The translations under genes were made by a program, and so were the position numbers. A DNA stretch of 64,000 nt. It comes from Bradyrhizobium daqingense (GTDB taxonomy: Bacteria; Pseudomonadota; Alphaproteobacteria; Rhizobiales; Xanthobacteraceae). Under the pieces are notes generated by a model. It ran no database searches. It was not told where the DNA came from and was given only the letters and a program-made list of their open reading frames with translations. The stretch covers positions 6,992,001-7,056,000 of the forward strand of contig NZ_CP088014.1 of NCBI RefSeq assembly GCF_021044685.1. The letters run 5' to 3'. Shown piece by piece: positions 26,434 to 35,552 of this stretch. Each line of letters begins with the position of its first letter. Positions within the stretch are counted from its first letter, which is position 1.

Positions 26434-28497
26434 ATGAACTACGGTATCGCGTTCACCCCGCTCGTTCCCACCATCGTGCTGTGGCTCGCGCTCGCCGCGA
26501 TCGTCGTCGTTGCGCTCGTGCTGCTGGTTGCGCGGGCGCGCGGTGCCGCCGTCCGTGTCGCGGCGCTGGCGCTGTTCCTGCTGGCCCTCGCCAATCCGTC
26601 CTTCACCCGCGAGGACCGCGATCCCCTCACTTCCGTCGCCGCCGTCATCGTCGACAAGAGCCCGAGCCAGAATTTCGGCAACCGCAACCGCGAGGCCGCG
26701 CAGGCGCAGGAAGCGCTGGTCGACAGCCTGAAGAAGATCAAGGGCCTCGAGGTCCGCGTCGTCGACGCTGGCCAGGCCGATGGCGAGACCGACGGCACGA
26801 AGCTGTTCGGCGCCCTCGCCTCGGCCTTGTCGGACGTGCCGGTCGACCGCGTCGCCGGCGCGTTCCTGATCACCGACGGCCGCGTCCACGACATTCCGGC
26901 AAACGCCGCCGCGCTCGGCTTCCAGGCGCCGGTGCACGCGCTGGTCACCGGACAGAAGGACGAGCGCGACCGCCGCATCGCGATCACGGCAGCGCCGCGC
27001 TTCGGCATCGTCGGGCAGACCCAGACCATCAGCTACCGGCTCGACGATCAGGGCGTCTCCGGCGAGCGTGCCAAGGTCACGGTCCGTCGCGACGGCGAGG
27101 TCATCAACGAGCGCACGCTCTCCAGCGGCCAGGCCGCCAGCGTCGACGTCGACATCAAACATGCCGGGCCGAACATCGTCGAGATCGAAGCCTCGCCGCT
27201 CGAACGCGAATTGACGCCGGTGAACAACCGCGCCGTGGTCGCCATCGACGGCGTGCGCGACAAGCTTCGCGTGCTGCTGGTCTCGGGCGAGCCGCATTCG
27301 GGCGAACGGACCTGGCGCAACCTGCTCAAGTCCGACGCCAGCGTCGATCTCGTGCATTTCACCATCCTGCGGCCGCCGGAGAAGCAGGACGGCACGCCGA
27401 TCAACGAATTATCGCTGATCGCGTTTCCGACCCGCGAGCTGTTCCAGCAGAAGATCAACGAATTCCAGCTGATCATCTTCGACCGCTACGCCCGCCAGGG
27501 TGTGCTGCCGATCGCCTATTTCGACAACATCGCGCGCTATGTCCGCGGCGGCGGCGCGGTGCTGGTCTCGGCCGGTCCAGACTACGCCTCCAACACCAGC
27601 ATCTGGCGCACGCCGCTGGATTCGGTGCTGCCGGCCGAACCCGTCGGTGTGACGGAGAAGCCGTTCTATGCGCATCTGTCCGACATCGGCAAACGTCATC
27701 CGGTCACGCGCGGGCTGGAGGGTTCGGGCAGCGAGCCGCCGCGCTGGAGCCGGTTCTTCCGCACCGTCGACACCCGCAATGCCGTCAATCCGCCGGTCAT
27801 GACCGGCGTCGACGGCAAGCCGCTGCTGTTCCTGTCACGCTTCGGCGAGGGCCGCGTCGCGCTCTTGCTGTCCGACCACATCTGGCTGTGGGCACGCGGC
27901 TATGAAGGCGGCGGCCCGCATCTCGATCTGCTCAGGCGGACGTCGCACTGGCTGATGAAGCAGCCGGATCTCGACGAAGAGGCGCTCCGGCTCCAGGTGC
28001 AGGGCAAGAACCTCGTCGTGGTGCGCCAGACCATGTCGGACAGCGTCCAGCCCGTGAGCGTCACATCGCCGTCGGGCGTGTCGCACGACCTCACGCTCAG
28101 CCCCGGCGATCCCGGCGAATGGCGCGCCAGCCTGCCGGCGAGCGAACTCGGCCTGTGGCAGGCGACCGACGGCACGCTGAAGGCGCTGATCAATGTCGGC
28201 CCGACCAATCCGAAGGAGTTTTCTGAAGTCACCTCCACTACCGAGACGTTGAAGCCGCTGACACAGGCGACCGGCGGCGACGCCGTTCGCGTGGCCAGCG
28301 GCTCGAATGTCGAGCTGCCGCGCATCCTGCCGGTGCGCTCGGTGGGCATGTTCCATGGCGACGGCTGGATGGGCGTGCGGATGCGCGATGCCAGCGTGGT
28401 GAAAGGCGTCGGCGTGCTGCCAATCTTCGCCGGCGTGATCGGGCTGTTGCTGCTGCTGGGTGCCTTCGCCGCGACCTGGGCCCGCGAAGGGCGCTAG
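26434..28497 (+). CDS. Large membrane protein with glutamine-amidotransferase-like domain (moxR operon)
   Basis: 687 residues. Two helices at the N-terminus (PTIVLWLALAAIVVVALVLL, VRVAALALFLLALANPSF), an extracytoplasmic core with class-I glutamine-amidotransferase-like folds (VLLVSGEPHSGERTWRNLLK near residue 285; GGGAVLVSAGPDY near 370) and a final helix (VLPIFAGVIGLLLLLGAFAATWA). The catalytic Cys-His set of a true amidotransferase was not seen. Such proteins are paired with DUF4159/BatA-like proteins in alphaproteobacterial moxR operons. It probably continues the operon despite the 142-base gap containing a palindromic repeat. Confidence 0.8.
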   Translation: MNYGIAFTPLVPTIVLWLALAAIVVVALVLLVARARGAAVRVAALALFLLALANPSFTREDRDPLTSVAAVIVDKSPSQNFGNRNREAAQAQEALVDSLKKIKGLEVRVVDAGQADGETDGTKLFGALASALSDVPVDRVAGAFLITDGRVHDIPANAAALGFQAPVHALVTGQKDERDRRIAITAAPRFGIVGQTQTISYRLDDQGVSGERAKVTVRRDGEVINERTLSSGQAASVDVDIKHAGPNIVEIEASPLERELTPVNNRAVVAIDGVRDKLRVLLVSGEPHSGERTWRNLLKSDASVDLVHFTILRPPEKQDGTPINELSLIAFPTRELFQQKINEFQLIIFDRYARQGVLPIAYFDNIARYVRGGGAVLVSAGPDYASNTSIWRTPLDSVLPAEPVGVTEKPFYAHLSDIGKRHPVTRGLEGSGSEPPRWSRFFRTVDTRNAVNPPVMTGVDGKPLLFLSRFGEGRVALLLSDHIWLWARGYEGGGPHLDLLRRTSHWLMKQPDLDEEALRLQVQGKNLVVVRQTMSDSVQPVSVTSPSGVSHDLTLSPGDPGEWRASLPASELGLWQATDGTLKALINVGPTNPKEFSEVTSTTETLKPLTQATGGDAVRVASGSNVELPRILPVRSVGMFHGDGWMGVRMRDASVVKGVGVLPIFAGVIGLLLLLGAFAATWAREGR

Positions 28498-28573
28498 TTG
28501 CCGGAACGACACATCGGGTCGGCGGCTTGCGCGCGCCGATCCGCCTGGCGTTGACATCGGTGAACCGATCAGG

Positions 28574-28594
28574 CGATGTTACACTATAACATCG
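28574..28594. promoter_or_regulatory. Zur-like operator
   Basis: CGATGTTA-CACTA-TAACATCG, perfect 8-base arms with a 5-base centre. It matches ATGTTA-N5-TAACAT, the gammaproteobacterial Zur box core. A TTGACA-like element starts at 28551, so the palindrome overlaps the expected -10 region of the promoter for the DUF2946 and TonB-receptor genes. Confidence 0.6.
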
Positions 28595-28638
28595 AGAGGC
28601 CCGGGGATTGGCGTTCGGTGTTGGGGGTGGCTTTTCCG

Positions 28639-29055
28639 ATGAAGTGGTTCCGGTCGAATATCAGGCACGGCGCCCGGCTCGCGTTCTTCGCGCTGCTGGT
28701 GCAGTTCGCGCTGACGTTCGGCCACAGCCATTGGTTCGCGCAGGCCGCCCTTGCGCAATCCTCGGCCCAACAGACCGATAGTGGCGCCCAGGACAGCGCC
28801 AAGGGCGCGGCTGCGATCGACCGCGCCGCGGTCCAGAAGCAATCGCCGGCAGGCCATGACCGCGATCATCAGGGCGAGGACAATTGCGCCATCTGCGCCA
28901 TCATTGCGATGGCGGGCACCGTCATGTCGGCAACGCCGCCCGTGCTGCTGCTGCCGCAGGCGATCGAGCTGCTCCATCGCACCACCGATGCCGAATTCAT
29001 CCATCTGAAATCGGCCGGCACGGCATTCCAGCCCCGCGCCCCTCCCGCGTCCTGA
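28639..29055 (+). CDS. DUF2946-family His/Cys-rich exported protein
   Basis: 138 residues. Start at 28639 (MKWFRSN) puts a hydrophobic helix (LAFFALLVQFALTF) as signal or anchor; the mature region includes GHSHWFA, HDRDHQGEDNCAICAI and a second hydrophobic stretch near VLLLPQAIELL. The clustered His, Asp and CxxC residues are the DUF2946 metal-binding signature, seen upstream of copper or zinc TonB receptors. Co-orientation with the receptor (142-base gap) and the Zur-like palindrome in front point to zinc handling in the periplasm. Exact role unknown. Confidence 0.72.
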   Translation: MKWFRSNIRHGARLAFFALLVQFALTFGHSHWFAQAALAQSSAQQTDSGAQDSAKGAAAIDRAAVQKQSPAGHDRDHQGEDNCAICAIIAMAGTVMSATPPVLLLPQAIELLHRTTDAEFIHLKSAGTAFQPRAPPAS

Positions 29056-29197
29056 CTTCCAACGCTTGATCACGCCCAGCCTCGCCGTCTTCAGGCGATT
29101 GCCTGGGACAAGTTGAAGTCGAATTCCGTCGCGCCGCGACGGCAGGCCGCCTCCGATCAACAGACCCCATGCGGACGGCCTGGCTGGAATCAGGACC

Positions 29198-31564
29198 ATG
29201 TCATTTCAATTGCGACGCGCGCAGCGTCTTGGCGGAGCAAGCCTGCTCCTGCTCGGTGCCGCCGCCACGCCGGCGTTCGCCCAAAGCGGCTCGTCGACCG
29301 AACTCCCGGCCGTCACGGTAACGGCGCCGAGCCCCATCGTGCGCAGAGCGGTGGTGCCGACGCGCAGTCCGGTCCGCCCCACCCGGACCGCACGCGTTCG
29401 CAGCCAGCAGCCCCCCGCGGAAGCAACGCCGGCAGCAGCCCCCGCCGCCGCGCCCCAGCAGGGCGTGCTGCCTGTTGTCACCGACCAGTTCGCGACGGTC
29501 ACGGTGGTGCCGAACGAGGAGATCCGCCGCCAGGGTGGCGGCACTCTCGGCGATCTCCTGTTCTCGAAGCCCGGCATCACCGGCTCTGAATTCGCACCCG
29601 GCGCATCCAGCCGCCCGATCATTCGCGGCCTCGACACCAACCGTGTCGGCATTGTCGAGAACGGAACGGGCAGCAACGGCGCGTCCGATCTCGGCGAGGA
29701 TCACTTCGTGCCGATTGATCCGCTGGCAACCAACCAGGTCGAGGTCATCCGCGGACCGGCGACGCTGCGCTACGGCTCCACCGCGATCGGCGGCGTGGTG
29801 AGCGCAACCAACAATCGAATTCCGGATGCCTTGCCGTCCTGCACGGCGCCCTTTTCGACTTACGGGCTCCCGACCAAGGCGCCGCTGGCAAACGTCGGAT
29901 CGCCGGGCTGCATCACCGCGGAGACGCGGACGGCAGTGACTTCGGTCGATCGCGGGGCCGAAGGTGCCGTGTTGCTCGACGCCGGCGGCGGTAACTTTGC
30001 CGTCCACGCCGATGCCTTTGGCCGCAAGGGCGGCGACTACAGCATCCCAAGCTACCCGTTTTTGACCGACCCGACGCTGCCCTTCAACGGGCGACAGCCG
30101 AATTCGGCATCGCAGGCCTACGGCGGATCCGTCGGTGGCTCCTACATCTTCGATGGCGGCTACGTTGGTGCTGCGATCACGCAGCACAACGCGCTCTACC
30201 ACATCCCCGGTATCGAGGGCAGCGAGTTCCTGACGCGGATCGATGGACGGCAAACCAAATTCACGACAAAAGGCGAATACCGGCCGGACGCTGCGGCGAT
30301 CGATGCGATCCGATTCTGGGCCAGCGCCACCGACTATAAGCACGATGAGGTCGGGCTCGCCGACTCTGCCGACCTCGCCTCCCTCGGCGTGAGACAGACC
30401 TTCACCAACAAGGAACAGGAAGGCCGCGTCGAGGTGCAGCTCGCGCCGTTCGACGTCCGCTTTGCTGCGCTGACCACCGCTGTGGGCGTTCAGGCGTCGC
30501 ACCAGAAGCTGACCGCGCCGAGTCCGGACGATCCGGGCAGCCCGATCAACGGACTGTTCGATCCGAACAAGAACACAAAGGTCGCCGGGTACATCTTCAA
30601 CGAGTTCAAATTCAGCGAAGCTACCAAGGCTCAGATCGCCGGGCGCGTCGAGAACGCAAGGCTGAGCGGCACGGCGCCAGCCTTCGTCCCCGATGTGTTC
30701 GACCTCACCGCCGATCCGGCCGCGATCGGCCCTGCAACGGCGTTCAACCGCAACTTCACGCCGGTGAGCGGAAGCATCGGCCTGATCCACAACCTTCCTT
30801 GGGATCTGGTCGCGAGCATCACCGGCCAATATGTCGAACGTGCGCCGAAACCGGCGGAATTGTTTTCGCGCGGCGGCCACGACGCCACCACCACTTTCGA
30901 CATAGGCAATCCCAATCTTGGCATCGAGACCGCCAAGTCGGTCGAGGCGGGCCTGCGACGAGCGATAGGGCCGCTTCGCTTCGAACTCACGGGCTACTAC
31001 ACCAAATTCAATGGTTTCATCTACCGGCGCCTGACCGGCAACACGTGTGAGGACGGCGTTTGCCAGCTTGGCCCGGGCCTCGAATTGAATCAGGCGGTCT
31101 ATTCGCAGCGCGACGCAACGTTTCGTGGCGGGGAATTCCAGTTCCAGTACGACGTGATGCCGGTCTGGAACGGGATCTGGGGCATTGAAGGTCAATACGA
31201 CATCGTGCGCGCGACCTTCGATGGCGGCACCAACGTGCCCCGCATTCCGCCTCAGCGGCTGGGCGGTGGTGTGTACTATCGCGACGCCAACTGGTTTGCG
31301 AGGATGAACCTGCTGCACGCATTCGCGCAAAACGACATCGCACCGATCGCGGAGACGCCGACGCCTGGCTACAACCTGCTGAGGGCCGAGGTCAGCTACA
31401 AGACCAAGCTCGATCAAAGCTGGTTCGGAGCGCGCGAGATGCATGTCGGGTTCGTCGGCAATAACCTGCTGAACGAGAACATCCGCAATGCGGTCTCCTT
31501 CAACAAGGACCAGGTCCTGTTGCCCGGCATCGGCGTCCGGGCATTCGCGAACTTCAAATTCTGA
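29198..31564 (+). CDS. TonB-dependent receptor, ZnuD-like (probable zinc receptor)
   Basis: 788 residues. Signal peptide to about residue 28, TonB box in LPAVTVTAP (residues 36-44), then an unusual 50-residue Arg/Pro/Ala linker before the plug. The plug carries RPIIRGLDTNRVGIVENG and EVIRGPATLRYGSTAIGGV; the barrel ends LLNENIRNAVSFNKDQVLLPG with a final phenylalanine (FANFKF). The RGL...NG, RGPATL..YG..AIGGVV and KD...PG patterns follow the ZnuD subfamily. It transports zinc or a zinc complex through the outer membrane using TonB energy; zinc is inferred, supported by the Zur-like site. Confidence 0.82.
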   Translation: MSFQLRRAQRLGGASLLLLGAAATPAFAQSGSSTELPAVTVTAPSPIVRRAVVPTRSPVRPTRTARVRSQQPPAEATPAAAPAAAPQQGVLPVVTDQFATVTVVPNEEIRRQGGGTLGDLLFSKPGITGSEFAPGASSRPIIRGLDTNRVGIVENGTGSNGASDLGEDHFVPIDPLATNQVEVIRGPATLRYGSTAIGGVVSATNNRIPDALPSCTAPFSTYGLPTKAPLANVGSPGCITAETRTAVTSVDRGAEGAVLLDAGGGNFAVHADAFGRKGGDYSIPSYPFLTDPTLPFNGRQPNSASQAYGGSVGGSYIFDGGYVGAAITQHNALYHIPGIEGSEFLTRIDGRQTKFTTKGEYRPDAAAIDAIRFWASATDYKHDEVGLADSADLASLGVRQTFTNKEQEGRVEVQLAPFDVRFAALTTAVGVQASHQKLTAPSPDDPGSPINGLFDPNKNTKVAGYIFNEFKFSEATKAQIAGRVENARLSGTAPAFVPDVFDLTADPAAIGPATAFNRNFTPVSGSIGLIHNLPWDLVASITGQYVERAPKPAELFSRGGHDATTTFDIGNPNLGIETAKSVEAGLRRAIGPLRFELTGYYTKFNGFIYRRLTGNTCEDGVCQLGPGLELNQAVYSQRDATFRGGEFQFQYDVMPVWNGIWGIEGQYDIVRATFDGGTNVPRIPPQRLGGGVYYRDANWFARMNLLHAFAQNDIAPIAETPTPGYNLLRAEVSYKTKLDQSWFGAREMHVGFVGNNLLNENIRNAVSFNKDQVLLPGIGVRAFANFKF

Positions 31565-31593
31565 TGCGGTTCAAGCCGGCCTCCGGCTTGCAC

Positions 31594-31680
31594 CGTCATT
31601 GCGAGGAGCTCTTGCGACGAAGCAATCCAGACCGCCTCTGCGGAAAGATTCTGGATTGCTTCGCTGCGCTCGCAATGACG
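31594..31680. repeat. Dispersed palindromic repeat, family B
   Basis: GTCATTGCGAGGAGC type arm opens and CGCTCGCAATGACG closes; inner arms are AAGCAATCCAG / CTGGATTGCTT. A second copy is at 54361-54444. It separates the convergent TonB-receptor and GNAT genes and may serve as a bidirectional terminator. Confidence 0.8.
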
Positions 31681-31701
31681 AAGGGATGAGGCCCCATCGG
31701 G

Positions 31702-32181
31702 CTACGAAGGCGCGAGCCGCTTTTCGAAGCGCCACTGGTCGACCGGGAAGGGTCCGTTCGACGTTTCCGACAGCATCACGAACGTGCCTGCCATTCGCCA
31801 GCCGCTTTTCTCGTAGAACCGCGCGGCGCGGTGATTGTCCACGGCGCATGCCAGCCAGGCCAGCTCCACTCCGCGCGCGGCGAGTCGGGCCTCTGCATCG
31901 GCGATCAGCGCCGCGGCCGCACCGAGCCCGCGCGCTTTTGACGAGACGAAGAGCTGGTACAATTCGTCTCCCCTGATGGCGCACAAGCCGAGCGGCGCGC
32001 CGGCCGGGCCGACGACGCGGACATCGGAAAGCATGGCTGACAGCCGATCGCGAAAGCTCCAGAGCGTGCGGAGGCGGACCAGCTCAGGCGGCGCAAGCGC
32101 CGCATGCGATTCATGCCAGACGTCATGCCACAATCGTGCGAGATGATCGATTTCAGCGATGTCAGCCGGCCGCACCTGCAT
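31702..32181 (-). CDS. GNAT-family N-acetyltransferase
   Basis: 159 residues with the GNAT fold: N-terminal helix IDHLARLWHDVWHES, core ELYQLFVSSKARGLGAAAALI carrying the acetyl-CoA pyrophosphate loop (here RGLGAAA, equivalent to Q/RxxGxG/A), and AVDNHRAARFYEKSGWRMAG as motif B. Substrate unknown. Start at 32181 (MQVRPADI). A second GNAT gene lies just upstream; the two differ and may be unrelated in substrate. Confidence 0.85.
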   Translation of the reverse strand: MQVRPADIAEIDHLARLWHDVWHESHAALAPPELVRLRTLWSFRDRLSAMLSDVRVVGPAGAPLGLCAIRGDELYQLFVSSKARGLGAAAALIADAEARLAARGVELAWLACAVDNHRAARFYEKSGWRMAGTFVMLSETSNGPFPVDQWRFEKRLAPS

Positions 32182-32215
32182 CGTCGATACTCCGTATGAG
32201 AGCGTCGAAACCGGG

Positions 32216-32731
32216 CTATCCCCGCACCTTGCTCCAGTCGGGCCCCACCTGCCCCGACACGCCCTCGAAGGCGCCGTCGACGAGCTCGAACACGAGGATG
32301 CGGGCTGCGTCGACCGGCCCCGGCATGGTGACGCGGCCCTTGGCGACCTGTTTGAAACCGACGCGGCTGTAATAGGGTTCGTCACCGACCAGGAGCACGA
32401 TGGCGTGGCCTTTCGCCTTGGCGTCCTTCAGCGCGCGTTCCATCAACAGCCGGCCGATGCCGCGGTCGCGGAACGGCGGCTCGACGGTGAGCGGTCCGAG
32501 CAGCAGTGCCGGCGTATCGCCGATCAGGATCGGCAATTGCCTGACGGAGCCGACCAGCAACGTGCCGATGCGTGCGGTAAAGGACAGGTCGAGCAAATGG
32601 TCGACGTGCTCGCGAATCCTGTAGGCGCTGAGCACGAAACGGCCGGGACCGAAGGTACGCTCATGCAGCCGCTCGACCGCCTGGGCATCGCCAGCGGCCT
32701 CGGGAAGGATGGTCAGTGAGAGATCGTTCAT
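32216..32731 (-). CDS. GNAT-family N-acetyltransferase (YhbS-like)
   Basis: 171 residues. LGPLTVEPPFRDRGIGRLLMERAL contains the acetyl-CoA loop (RDRGIG), and YYSRVGFKQVAKGRVTMPGP fits the YhbS subgroup. It is cytoplasmic and likely acetylates a small molecule or protein amino group, not identified. Runs in the same direction as the other GNAT gene, 34 bases upstream. Confidence 0.86.
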   Translation of the reverse strand: MNDLSLTILPEAAGDAQAVERLHERTFGPGRFVLSAYRIREHVDHLLDLSFTARIGTLLVGSVRQLPILIGDTPALLLGPLTVEPPFRDRGIGRLLMERALKDAKAKGHAIVLLVGDEPYYSRVGFKQVAKGRVTMPGPVDAARILVFELVDGAFEGVSGQVGPDWSKVRG

Positions 32732-32787
32732 GTCATCCGGCGGAGTAGCATTTGCGCATGTGGAGGTCCATGGGCGCGGCCCTGAGT

Positions 32788-33723
32788 TCAGATCCTTTTC
32801 GGGGCCGGCTGGGCCAGGTAGGCCAGCATCTTCATCTCCCGCCGGCCCCGCGTCACGGTGTCGAGCACGAGCCCGGACGAGCCCGACAGCATCGCCATGA
32901 TCATGAGACCCATCGACAGCACGGCGGTCGGCAGCCGCGGCACGAGGCCGGTCTCGATGAAGGTGATCGCGATCGGGATCGAGAGCACGATCGACACCAC
33001 GGCCAGGACAATTCCAATGGCGCCGAAGAAACGCAGCGGCTTCTCCGCGCGATAGAGCTTGAGCATGGTGCCGAGGATGCGAAAGCCGTCACGCCAGGTG
33101 TTGAGCTTGGAGAACGAGCCCTCGGGACGCGCGTAATACGGCGTCTCGATCTCGGTGACGGGCAGCGACAATTCCAGCGCGTGGACCGCAAGCTCGGTCT
33201 CGATCTCGAAACCGTCCGACAGCACGGGGAAGGATTTGACGAAGCGGCGCGAGAACACGCGGTAGCCCGACAGGATGTCCTGGAAGTCACGGCCGAAGGT
33301 CCATGCCAGAAAGCCGGTCAACATGCGGTTGCCGGTGCGGTGGCCGAGACGGTAGGCGGCCTGCGACTGGTCGATGCGGAGCCCGACCACCATGTCGAGA
33401 TGCTCGTCGAGCAGCTTGTCGATCATGCGTGTCGCGCTCGGCGCGTCGTAGGTGGCATCGCCGTCGACCAGGACATAGACGTCGGCATCGACGTCGGCGA
33501 ACATGCGGCGCACGACGTGGCCCTTGCCCTGCCGCCGCTCGCTGCGCACGATGGCGCCGGCGTCGCGCGCAACCGTCACCGTGCGATCGCGCGAATTGTT
33601 GTCGTAGACATAGATCTCGGCCGAGGGCAGCACTTTGCGGAAACCAGCGACGACGGTCGCGACCGCCGCCTCTTCGTTATAGCAGGGCACCAGCACGGCG
33701 ATCCGAAGCGGCGCGAAAGTCAT
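32788..33723 (-). CDS. Family 2 glycosyltransferase (dolichol-phosphate-mannose-synthase-like)
   Basis: 311 residues. A GT-A domain (LVPCYNEEAAVATVVAGF; VLVDGDATYDAP with the DxD metal site) followed by two C-terminal membrane helices (GAIGIVLAVVSIVLSIPI and LMIMAMLSGSSGLVL). This layout transfers a sugar to a polyprenyl phosphate carrier. The neighbouring membrane protein (33720-34859), which overlaps it by four bases, is a probable partner that uses the lipid-linked sugar. Sugar identity is unknown. Confidence 0.88.
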   Translation of the reverse strand: MTFAPLRIAVLVPCYNEEAAVATVVAGFRKVLPSAEIYVYDNNSRDRTVTVARDAGAIVRSERRQGKGHVVRRMFADVDADVYVLVDGDATYDAPSATRMIDKLLDEHLDMVVGLRIDQSQAAYRLGHRTGNRMLTGFLAWTFGRDFQDILSGYRVFSRRFVKSFPVLSDGFEIETELAVHALELSLPVTEIETPYYARPEGSFSKLNTWRDGFRILGTMLKLYRAEKPLRFFGAIGIVLAVVSIVLSIPIAITFIETGLVPRLPTAVLSMGLMIMAMLSGSSGLVLDTVTRGRREMKMLAYLAQPAPKRI

Positions 33724-34859
33724 CGCGGCAACGCCTCCAGGCCAGCCGGGACCACCGCCTCACGCGCCGTTTCCGCCTGCATCAGCCAGGCGAATGACAC
33801 GGTCCATAGGGACAGCATCGTGATCGGCACGATGTAATAAGGCGTGAAGATCGGGTGGCTGAGGAAGAAGACGAGATTGACCGCGAGATTGCCGGCGACG
33901 ACGAGGGCCACTTGCCGCGCTCTCTGCTTTCCGTCGAAGAACAGCCAGGCCGTCGAACCGATCGCCAGCACGATCAGCACGAACTGCATGTCGCGCAGAT
34001 ATTGGCCGAGCACGGCAAGGTCGAAGCCCGGCGGGATCGCGTCGACGCTGCCATAGGTGGTGGCAAACGGGCTGCCGGCATTGATGGCGTGGGCAACCAA
34101 TGTCGGGATCATGCCGACGAGGACGCCGATGCCGAAGGCGAGACCCTGCACGAAGCTCGAAACCGTCCGCGACCATGTGAAGGCGCCGGCCAGGAACAGG
34201 CAATAGCCGGCGACGAGCAGCGCGTTCGGCAATCTGAAACTGACGGACGCGCCGAGCAGGAGGCCAATCAGTGCCAACAGCAGCACGCTGCGCTTGTCCC
34301 TGATCAGCCACAGCGCAGTCAAGAATCCCGCGAGGGCGCAAACCGCCATGGTCGGCGCAATCGAATAGCTCGCCTTTGCCGGATTGATCATAAGATAGAT
34401 GGCGAGCGCACCGAACAGACCCGCGCCCACGGTCGACGTCAACGTCGGCGCCATGAAGATCCCAAACAGAGCGAGGCCGCATACGATCAGGCTTGCGGCA
34501 ATGTAGAGCGGCGCCACCTGACGGCCTTCAGGGAACAGCGCCAGCAGGAATCCCGTGCCCGGCGGATATTGCAGGACGAGCTTGCCGCCCGGCATCGGAT
34601 TGTGGCACGGCCAACGGCTCTGATCCTGCCACTCGTCGAAGGCGATCTCCTTCAACTTCCCTTCGAAATAGCCATCGTCGTCCAGCGCGGTATTGGTGTT
34701 GAACCCGCCGATGCCGAGGCGCTGGAACAGGTGCGCCTGCCGGAGATAGCAGATGTCGTCATAGACCCCGCGCGCCTCGCTCCAGCGCGACATCGTGACG
34801 ATGTTGCTGGCGAGGATCGTAAGGCAGATCAGGCCGAACGCGAATTTGGCAATCTTCAT
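33720..34859 (-). CDS. Multi-pass membrane protein, GT-C glycosyltransferase-like
   Basis: 379 residues with about ten membrane helices, for example KFAFGLICLTILASNIVT, LYIAASLIVCGLALFGIFMA and LLALIGLLLGASVSFRL. A large loop DDICYLRQAHLFQRLGIGGF after helix 1, rich in Asp, Asp-Glu, fits the GT-C (ArnT/PMT-like) catalytic loop. Start chosen at 34859 (MKIAKF); an upstream extension looks non-coding. It pairs with the polyprenyl-sugar synthase next door, so it likely adds a sugar to a surface glycan or protein. Confidence 0.72.
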   Translation of the reverse strand: MKIAKFAFGLICLTILASNIVTMSRWSEARGVYDDICYLRQAHLFQRLGIGGFNTNTALDDDGYFEGKLKEIAFDEWQDQSRWPCHNPMPGGKLVLQYPPGTGFLLALFPEGRQVAPLYIAASLIVCGLALFGIFMAPTLTSTVGAGLFGALAIYLMINPAKASYSIAPTMAVCALAGFLTALWLIRDKRSVLLLALIGLLLGASVSFRLPNALLVAGYCLFLAGAFTWSRTVSSFVQGLAFGIGVLVGMIPTLVAHAINAGSPFATTYGSVDAIPPGFDLAVLGQYLRDMQFVLIVLAIGSTAWLFFDGKQRARQVALVVAGNLAVNLVFFLSHPIFTPYYIVPITMLSLWTVSFAWLMQAETAREAVVPAGLEALPR

Positions 34860-34906
34860 CCGATGTCCGTGGCATCCTTCGAGCCGGTTACTAGCACAGG
34901 CCGCCC

Positions 34907-35398
34907 TCAGCGCCACGTCGCAATCGGAGGCCGGCCGCCCAGCACTTCCGCGATCCGCAGCCGCGTGCCGGGCGTGGTGCCCTCCGGCAGCGCGGTGGTC
35001 GCGAAGAACCCGCATTCGACGATCTCGCGGTTAGGTGCTGGAAGGCGGTCCTGGCTGAACTGCCTGACCACGTAGACCGCGACGTGGTCGCGGCGGGAGA
35101 CGTGGCTGTTGAGGTAGATGCCATGCAGCATGGCGTCTCCGGTCAAATCGATGTCGCCCTCCTCCTTGAGTTCGCGCCGCAGCGCCTGTTCCATGGTCTC
35201 GCCGAAGTCGACCCCGCCGCCCGGCAGGTACCAGCCGGAGACGTAGCTGTGCTTGACCAGGAACACCCGGTTCTCCGCATCCAGCACGACGGCGCGGACG
35301 CCGAGTGTCATGCCGCGGACGAGCAGGAAATAGGTGTGGAAGATCCGCCGCAGCAGCGGCTCGGCTTTCCGTCGGACACGGTCCAATCGTTCTCCCAT
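34907..35398 (-). CDS. Nudix hydrolase
   Basis: 163 residues. YLPGGGVDFGETMEQALRREL followed by KEEGDIDL is the Nudix box (GX5EX7REUXEEXGU with minor variation), embedded in VRAVVLDAENRVFLVKHSYV. Start at 35398 (MGERLD); a GTG at 35410 is possible. It hydrolyses a nucleoside diphosphate linked to X; no specificity residues identify the substrate. It sits 47 bases ahead of the GT-C gene, so co-transcription is possible. Confidence 0.86.
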   Translation of the reverse strand: MGERLDRVRRKAEPLLRRIFHTYFLLVRGMTLGVRAVVLDAENRVFLVKHSYVSGWYLPGGGVDFGETMEQALRRELKEEGDIDLTGDAMLHGIYLNSHVSRRDHVAVYVVRQFSQDRLPAPNREIVECGFFATTALPEGTTPGTRLRIAEVLGGRPPIATWR

Positions 35399-35552
35399 CA
35401 GGCTTGACACCCCGTTGCAGGCTCGACTTGCTCAGACTTGACTTGCTCGCTTGCTCAGACTTGGCTCGCGCAGGCTTGGATTTCAGGCTTGGGTTGCGTC
35501 TTCCCTGCGACCTTGCCATTACAGCGAAGCAATAGCGAGGCAATCGCGCGCC

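Noticed and set aside
29201..31444. 747-codon minus-strand open frame
   Set aside because: Antisense of the TonB receptor; no domain or start signal.
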